The notes under the pieces are model-generated. The model made no database searches and had not been told where the DNA came from. It saw only the letters and a program-made list of their open reading frames with translations. DNA of 64,000 nt from KBS-96 sp049585195. Its GTDB lineage: Bacteria; Acidobacteriota; Terriglobia; Bryobacterales; Bryobacteraceae. The stretch is taken from contig JBAUZG010000272.1 in assembly GCA_049585195.1 (NCBI GenBank), forward strand, positions 8,442-72,441. Direction: 5' to 3'. Of the stretch, positions 59,159 through 64,000 are shown one piece after another. Positions within the stretch are counted from its first letter, which is position 1, and each line of letters opens with the position of its first letter. The position numbers were made by a program, and so were the translations under genes.

Positions 59159-60271
59159 ATGTCGTTCACCGTTGAAACGCAATTCGTGCGTTTCCCTTCG
59201 CTCGATCTCGATTGCGGCGTAACTCTCACAGATGTCGATGTCGCGTACGAAACTTATGGCGTACTGAACGCCGATCGCTCGAACGCGATTCTCGTTTTGC
59301 ACGCCTTCTCTGGTGATGCGCATGCCGCCGGGGTCAGTCACGACGGCCAGCCCGGCTGGTGGGCAAACATGATTGGTCCCGGCCTGGGATTCGACACCAA
59401 CCGCTATTTCGTGATCTGCTCGAACATTCTTGGAGGCTGCCGCGGCACCACGGGACCTGCTTGTCCGAATCCTGCCACAGGACGCCCTTACGGCATGGAA
59501 TTTCCTGTCATCACGATCGGCGACATGGTGCGGCTCCAGAAGAAGTTGATCGACCATCTCGGCATCGAAAAGCTGCTCGCTGTCACCGGAGGCTCGATGG
59601 GCGGCATGCAGGTTCTCGAATGGGCGGTTGCCTATCCGGAGTCGGTCGCCGCCGCGCTCCCCTTCGCCACCACCGCTCGTCACAGCGCCCAACAAATCGC
59701 ATTCAACGAGGTTGGACGCCAGGCTATCATGGCTGACCCCGATTGGAACGAGGGCGATTATTACGACGCAAAGCCGCCTGCGCGCGGTCTCGCCGTCGCG
59801 CGAATGGTTGGACACATCACCTATATGAGCGACGCCTCGATGCGGAAAAAGTTTGGCCGGCGCCTTCGCGATAAGTCGGCGTTCGGCTTCGATTTCTCAG
59901 TCGATTTTGAAGTCGAGAGCTATCTGCGTTACCGCGGTAGCCAATTCGTCAATCGCTTCGACGCCAACTCCTATCTGTACATCACGAAGGCGATGGACTA
60001 CTTCGATCTTTCCGCCGGCAAGCCTTCGCTCGCCGCCGCGTTCGATCGCACCCAAGCCCGGTTTCTCGTCATCAGTTTTTCAAGTGATTGGCTGTATCCC
60101 ACCTACCAGTCACTCGAGATCGTCAGCGCGCTGCGCAGCCGCAATATCGACATCGCTTTCTGCGAATTGCCATCGCATTACGGTCACGATGCATTTCTGG
60201 TCGAGGCAGAGGAGCAAACGCAGATGGTTCGCGGGTTTCTGAACAGCGTCTATGAGGACCTTCACCGGTGA
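59159..60271 (+). CDS. metX: Homoserine O-acetyltransferase (MetX)
   Basis: 370 residues. Alpha/beta hydrolase nucleophile S146 in 'GGSMGGMQ', Asp310 in 'SSDWLYP' and His343 in 'YGHDAFL' complete the catalytic triad. The signature 'LGGCRGTTGP' is present. MetX activates homoserine with acetyl- or succinyl-CoA for methionine synthesis. It overlaps the next gene (metW) by four bases (GTGA), the common metX-metW pairing. A foldable leader precedes it. Confidence 0.96.
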   Translation: MSFTVETQFVRFPSLDLDCGVTLTDVDVAYETYGVLNADRSNAILVLHAFSGDAHAAGVSHDGQPGWWANMIGPGLGFDTNRYFVICSNILGGCRGTTGPACPNPATGRPYGMEFPVITIGDMVRLQKKLIDHLGIEKLLAVTGGSMGGMQVLEWAVAYPESVAAALPFATTARHSAQQIAFNEVGRQAIMADPDWNEGDYYDAKPPARGLAVARMVGHITYMSDASMRKKFGRRLRDKSAFGFDFSVDFEVESYLRYRGSQFVNRFDANSYLYITKAMDYFDLSAGKPSLAAAFDRTQARFLVISFSSDWLYPTYQSLEIVSALRSRNIDIAFCELPSHYGHDAFLVEAEEQTQMVRGFLNSVYEDLHR

Positions 60272-60888
60272 GTCCCAAAGCCGCGGCGGAAGCCAATCAC
60301 TTCATCCTTTCGCGGCGCGACTACGCGATGATCGCGGGCATCGTATCTCCCGGGTCACGCGTGCTCGATCTAGGCTGCGGTAGCGGCGAGCTTCTCGCCT
60401 GGCTTCGCGAATTCAAGAAAGTTGACGCGCGCGGCGTCGAGATCGACGGCGCAAACGTGCAGAAGGCCATCTCGCGCGGCGTTTCCGTCTACCAGGGCGA
60501 TCTCGAGACGGGCCTACACGATTACCCCGATCGGAGCTTTGATTTCGTCATCCTCAGCCAGACCTTGCAGGAGATGCAGCGGCCCATCACCGTTCTCAAG
60601 GAAATGCTGCGCGTCGGTGAGCACGCCATCATCTCATTCCCGAACTTCGGCCACTGGACCGTACGGCTGGCCCACCTTGTTAGTGGACGCGCGCCAAAAA
60701 CAGAGCTTTTTCCGCATGATTGGTACGATTCGCCGAATCTGCATTTCCTAACGGTGGACGATTTTGTGCTCTTGTGCCGGAAGGAAGGCTGGATCATCGA
60801 AAGCCGAATCTGCCTCGAGCGCGACCGCGAAGTCCGATATTTCCCGAACCTGCTCGCCGAGGTCGCTGTGTTTTCGATTCGAAAGTAG
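60268..60888 (+). CDS. metW: Methionine biosynthesis protein MetW
   Basis: 206 residues starting GTG 60268. The class I methyltransferase-like fold is clear: 'VLDLGCGSGELLAWL', 'GVEIDGANVQKAISRGV', 'FDFVILSQTLQEMQRP', 'IISFPNFGHWTVRL' and 'HFLTVDDFVLLCRKEGW'. MetW assists MetX in some bacteria. The overlap with metX implies coupled translation. It is followed by a large duplicated secreted protein after a 66-bp gap. Confidence 0.95.
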   Translation: MSPKAAAEANHFILSRRDYAMIAGIVSPGSRVLDLGCGSGELLAWLREFKKVDARGVEIDGANVQKAISRGVSVYQGDLETGLHDYPDRSFDFVILSQTLQEMQRPITVLKEMLRVGEHAIISFPNFGHWTVRLAHLVSGRAPKTELFPHDWYDSPNLHFLTVDDFVLLCRKEGWIIESRICLERDREVRYFPNLLAEVAVFSIRK

Positions 60889-60954
60889 TCTGGGCCCCTC
60901 GCAGCGCTGAACATCTTTCCCATATACTGACTATGCGTAGTCAGGCGGTATCGA

Positions 60955-63186
60955 GTGAAACGGCTGCTTCTGTTCTTCGTGCTTTCTAGCGCTTTGGAAG
61001 CAGCAAGCACCGCGCCCCCGTACGATCCCACAGAACTTCTTCTCAACGTTCGTAAGAAAGTTATGGCGACGGTCGACCGCCTGCCGAACTATATGTGTAC
61101 CGAAACGGTCGACCGCTCGAGGCTTCTGCCGACACTGGGTCTCACTGATATTCCAAGGTTTCCAAAGCAGGCTGCGTCGGAAGCCGACCCCGTCGCGTCC
61201 TGCAATTACCTGGCAAACCTGCGAAAAAAGCCGAGCTGGACAAGCCGGCAAATCCAATCCGACCGGTTACAGCTTGACGTGGCGGTTTCGAAAGAAGGCG
61301 AGATGTACTCGCTGGCCGGTGAAAATCGCTTCCGCGCCGGCGCCCCAGGCGACCTCATTGGAACAGGACTTACCTCAACCGGCGCTTTTGGCATTTTCCT
61401 TAAAACGATTTTTGCAAGCGACGCGGCCAGCTTCACCTACATCGGCGATACCAACTTCCAGGGCCGAACACTCGCTGAATTCGGTTACAGCGTGCCATTG
61501 GAAAAGGGTGGTTATTCCATCGAAACGGATGTGAAGGTGCGAATCCAAGGGTTCGGGCCCCAGAGCAAGAACTACAGCGCTGTTGTGCCCTATGACGGCA
61601 CCTTTCTCGTCGACCCCGAGACCTTCGACCTTGTCCGCTTAACCGTTCACGTCAGTCAGGTGCCAAAGCAGCTCAGAGTCTGCGAGTCGACCGCAACGCT
61701 CGATTATGCGAACGTGGAAATGAGCGATTCCGACTTCCTTCTTCCCATGAACGCCCGCTTGCATGTCAACTACGACGATGGAACCGAATCCGAGAACAAC
61801 ATGACGTTTGCCGGCTGTCATGAATTCGCGAGCGAGTCGACATTGCGCTTCGGCGCGCCAGACATAAGCCAACCCGCTGCCAGTGTGAAGCATGCCTCCG
61901 AGCCATCAAGCTTGCCCGCCGCGCAGCAGGACCAGCTTCTCACTATCCGCAGAAATGTGATGGCAACCATAAGCCGGTTGCCGAAATATCTGTGTACGGA
62001 AACAGTTGACCGGTCGACGTTTCTACCAAAAGCGCCAGTCACTAACGCTTCTTGCAGCGACCTCGAAAGGCGCAGGAAGAAGCCCAACTGGAAGGTTCAC
62101 GAAAGCCAGTCGGACCGGTTACGGCTCGATGTAGCCGTTTCCCGGAGCGAAGGCGAGATGTATTCCTGGGTTGGCGAAAACAGGTTCCATGACCGCAGTT
62201 TGGCCGATCTGGTGGGTGGCGGAGTTACCTCGACCGGAGCATTCAGCGCTCAACTGGTTGCAATTTTCGGAAGTAACGCAGCTACTTTTACCTATAACGG
62301 CAAAACGGAATTGGACGGGCGGCCGCTTATTGAATTTGGCTTTCGCGTGCCGCGCGACAAAAGCGCCTTTATAGTCAAGAACAAGAAATACAGCGCGATT
62401 GTCCCATATAGCGGCGTGTTTCTCGCGGATCCGAAGACTTTGGATCTTGTACGGCTGGTTGTCGACGCCGAACGGCTGCCGCAACAACTTCGCGCTTGCG
62501 ACGACACCACCACTCTCGATTATTCGAGAGTATGGCTAAACAACGCACAGTTCCTTCTTCCGCAGAACGTCCTCATGCGGATCACCGGCGATAACGGAAG
62601 CGAGTATGAGAATCGCACCGTCTTTTCGGCCTGTCACGAGTTCCTGGGAGAATCGAAGCTAAGCTTCAATACGCCGGTGTACAGTCAGGTGAAAGCAGGC
62701 GAGAGGCGCGCACCGCAGCCCCTCACCTTGCCGGCGGGACTGCGCTTTACGCTCGCGCTCACGCGCCCCATAGAGACAGAAACCGCAGCTGCGGGCGACA
62801 CGATCACAGCTAAACTGGCCACCCCGCTCGCCGAAGAACATAATCATGTCCTGGTTCCGAAAGGCGCAACCGTGACCGGACGAATCGTTAAGATGGAGCG
62901 GTTGTACGGCGCTTCCTCGTTGATCGTGGGCATTCGCTTGGAAACGATCGAACGCGGCGGCGTTCCCCAGCCATTCCCGGCGCGATTATTTACGGTGGCC
63001 AAGAGATTCAGCGACGTCACTGATCCCTTCGGCTTGATCGCCGCTCCGACTCTCGGATCGTTTGACCAAATGCCGCAACTCGACGACCTTGCCGTCACCA
63101 CCCTCCGGCTCGAACACGCTACCAAGAGTTCCGTCATTCGCCGGGGCTTAGAGTTCGAAGGAACCACAATTGAGCAACAACCATAA
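60955..63186 (+). CDS. Large secreted protein with two ~300-residue tandem repeats
   Basis: 743 residues from GTG 60955. A short signal peptide (about 1-17) is followed by two homologous halves beginning at 'LLNVRKKVMATVDRLPNYMC' (about residue 28) and 'LLTIRRNVMATISRLPKYLC' (about 327). Each contains CTETVDRS, QSDRL.LDVAVS, GENRF, KxYSA.VPY and (S/A)GCHEF-like elements with matched cysteines. The last 140 residues form another beta-rich module ('LPAGLRFTLALTRPIETETA', 'GDTITAKLATPL', 'LVPKGATVTGRIVKMER'), common in Acidobacteriota. Function unknown. The start lacks a clear ribosome binding site. An exported envelope role is an inference. Confidence 0.75.
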   Translation: MKRLLLFFVLSSALEAASTAPPYDPTELLLNVRKKVMATVDRLPNYMCTETVDRSRLLPTLGLTDIPRFPKQAASEADPVASCNYLANLRKKPSWTSRQIQSDRLQLDVAVSKEGEMYSLAGENRFRAGAPGDLIGTGLTSTGAFGIFLKTIFASDAASFTYIGDTNFQGRTLAEFGYSVPLEKGGYSIETDVKVRIQGFGPQSKNYSAVVPYDGTFLVDPETFDLVRLTVHVSQVPKQLRVCESTATLDYANVEMSDSDFLLPMNARLHVNYDDGTESENNMTFAGCHEFASESTLRFGAPDISQPAASVKHASEPSSLPAAQQDQLLTIRRNVMATISRLPKYLCTETVDRSTFLPKAPVTNASCSDLERRRKKPNWKVHESQSDRLRLDVAVSRSEGEMYSWVGENRFHDRSLADLVGGGVTSTGAFSAQLVAIFGSNAATFTYNGKTELDGRPLIEFGFRVPRDKSAFIVKNKKYSAIVPYSGVFLADPKTLDLVRLVVDAERLPQQLRACDDTTTLDYSRVWLNNAQFLLPQNVLMRITGDNGSEYENRTVFSACHEFLGESKLSFNTPVYSQVKAGERRAPQPLTLPAGLRFTLALTRPIETETAAAGDTITAKLATPLAEEHNHVLVPKGATVTGRIVKMERLYGASSLIVGIRLETIERGGVPQPFPARLFTVAKRFSDVTDPFGLIAAPTLGSFDQMPQLDDLAVTTLRLEHATKSSVIRRGLEFEGTTIEQQP

Positions 63187-63201
63187 TGAATCTTTAGCTG
63201 C

Positions 63202-64000
63202 TCAGGATGCATCGCTTCTAAGCGCGAGCTTGACACGGATGCGCGTCGCCACGACCTGCCACTGTTCTGCTTCCGGGTACTCGTGGTTCATTCTCAAGAG
63301 AGCGATGAAGTCGTCAAGGCATGGACTGAGCTTGGGATTATCTGGCCCCCAGGCTTTTACAAGAACTGTAAACGCGCGGCGATAGTACGATTCGGCGTCC
63401 CGATATCGTTTCTCGTGAACATATAAGGCTCCCAGGTTTCGCACCACGGTGGCCGTGTTTGGATGAACGGGGCCCAGCGTTCGTTCATCGATTGACAAAG
63501 CTCGCAGGAACAACGACTCCGCTTCTGTGTATCGATGCCGACTCGTGCTTACCGATGCCACATTGTTCAGGTCTACCGCGACCTTTGGGTCGTTCGGGCC
63601 CAGGCGCGCTTCGTCGATTTCAAGCGCCCGGCCGTATAGCGCATCGGCCCGGTCGAGCTTGTTGCGGGACTGATAAGCCGCTGCGAGATTCGTCAAACCC
63701 GACGCCAGGTTGGGGTGGTCCGCTCCAAGCGTTTTTCCCCAGATTGCTACCGCCTCCTCATAGTGTCCGATCGCCTGCTTCCACTGTCCGCTCTCGAGCT
63801 CAAATCGAGCCAAATTGTTCACGATGGCGGCATACTCGGCGCTATTCTTTCCGAGGGCGCGTTCAATGATGGAAACGGCGCTCTGGCATTGTTCAGTCGC
63901 CTCGCTGATTTTGCCGAGGCGCCGCGTAACCAGGGAAAGATTGTTCAGATCAATCGCGACCTGGAGGTGCGAGGGACCTAGCACTCTCTCGTGAATGGCC
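63202..64000 (-). CDS. TPR-repeat protein, C-terminal part (start outside window)
   Basis: The frame is open through the window edge, so the N-terminus is missing. The visible 266 residues are consecutive 42-residue kinesin-light-chain-type TPRs, each with 'LGxxHPxxAxxLNNLAxxY' and 'YxEAExLYxRALxIxExxLG' features. These repeats mediate protein-protein interactions. In such bacteria they often belong to larger kinase or signalling proteins, so the missing N-terminus may carry another domain. It is convergent with the duplicated secreted protein, 15 bp away. Confidence 0.88.
   Translation of the reverse strand, partial: AIHERVLGPSHLQVAIDLNNLSLVTRRLGKISEATEQCQSAVSIIERALGKNSAEYAAIVNNLARFELESGQWKQAIGHYEEAVAIWGKTLGADHPNLASGLTNLAAAYQSRNKLDRADALYGRALEIDEARLGPNDPKVAVDLNNVASVSTSRHRYTEAESLFLRALSIDERTLGPVHPNTATVVRNLGALYVHEKRYRDAESYYRRAFTVLVKAWGPDNPKLSPCLDDFIALLRMNHEYPEAEQWQVVATRIRVKLALRSDAS

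Noticed and set aside
1..64000. CRISPR array, prophage or transposase genes
   Set aside because: No regularly spaced direct repeats of the right length and no integrase, transposase, cas or phage structural gene were found.

Overview
The window reads as a chromosomal segment of a moderately GC-rich, motile, Gram-negative bacterium, most likely an Acidobacteriota member close to the Bryobacterales/Solibacter group. That is an inference from gene content: a GWxTD protein, a DUF3300 protein with a Pro/Gln repeat, an S53 (kumamolisin-type) peptidase, Tat-exported Gfo/Idh/MocA and xylose-isomerase-like proteins, a DUF1080 protein, and a secreted carboxypeptidase-regulatory-domain protein. No rRNA, tRNA, prophage, CRISPR array or transposase was seen.

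Layout. 1-5.2 kb: the end of a flagellar operon on the plus strand (fliR 3' end, flhB, flhA, a FliA-type sigma factor, a FliN/FliY-like switch protein). 5.2-8.9 kb: a sugar module (oxidoreductase and TIM-barrel isomerase diverging from a phosphomannose-isomerase-like cupin). 9-13 kb: a Ser-rich small protein, a DUF3300 protein, an MFS transporter and a galT-like gene. 13.3-20.1 kb: a large PDZ-membrane-GAF-PAS histidine kinase, the GWxTD protein and a secreted beta-rich protein. 20.1-23.3 kb, minus strand: RES/Xre toxin-antitoxin pair, PadR regulator and an iscR-iscS operon. 23.4-27.4 kb: an exopolysaccharide-type sugar transferase, DUF1080 protein and S53 peptidase.

27.5-40.4 kb is the most unusual region. 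A minus-strand operon encodes an RraA-like protein, a membrane fusion lipoprotein, two very similar tandem RND pumps and a TolC-type channel. Immediately downstream lie a 127-bp MITE-like element and a NarL-type kinase/regulator pair. A degenerate NarL-type receiver protein diverges from the upstream end. Both pumps carry Asp-Asn where canonical RND pumps have Asp-Asp in the TM4 proton relay.

40.5-53.5 kb is mixed metabolism: an SDR/cupin pair, amino-acid permease, ThiE, peroxiredoxin, CDF metal exporter, two Tat-dependent sugar-type enzymes, holB, a divergent hfq, a thioesterase and a second ThiE-like gene. 53.8-64 kb: carA-carB (minus), metX-metW (plus) with a foldable leader, a large internally duplicated secreted protein and a truncated TPR protein.

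Small dispersed palindromic elements sit in several intergenic gaps (13.2, 40.4, 52.55 and 53.5-53.6 kb). They share the core ACCGC-(GAGGGA-like)-GCGGT and often a TGACGAAGT tail. In two places they form inverted pairs, like REP/REPIN elements. No single locus here is proven to be a new system. The strongest leads are the tandem-RND/RraA/degenerate-regulator island, the palindromic repeat family, and the metX and carA leaders.
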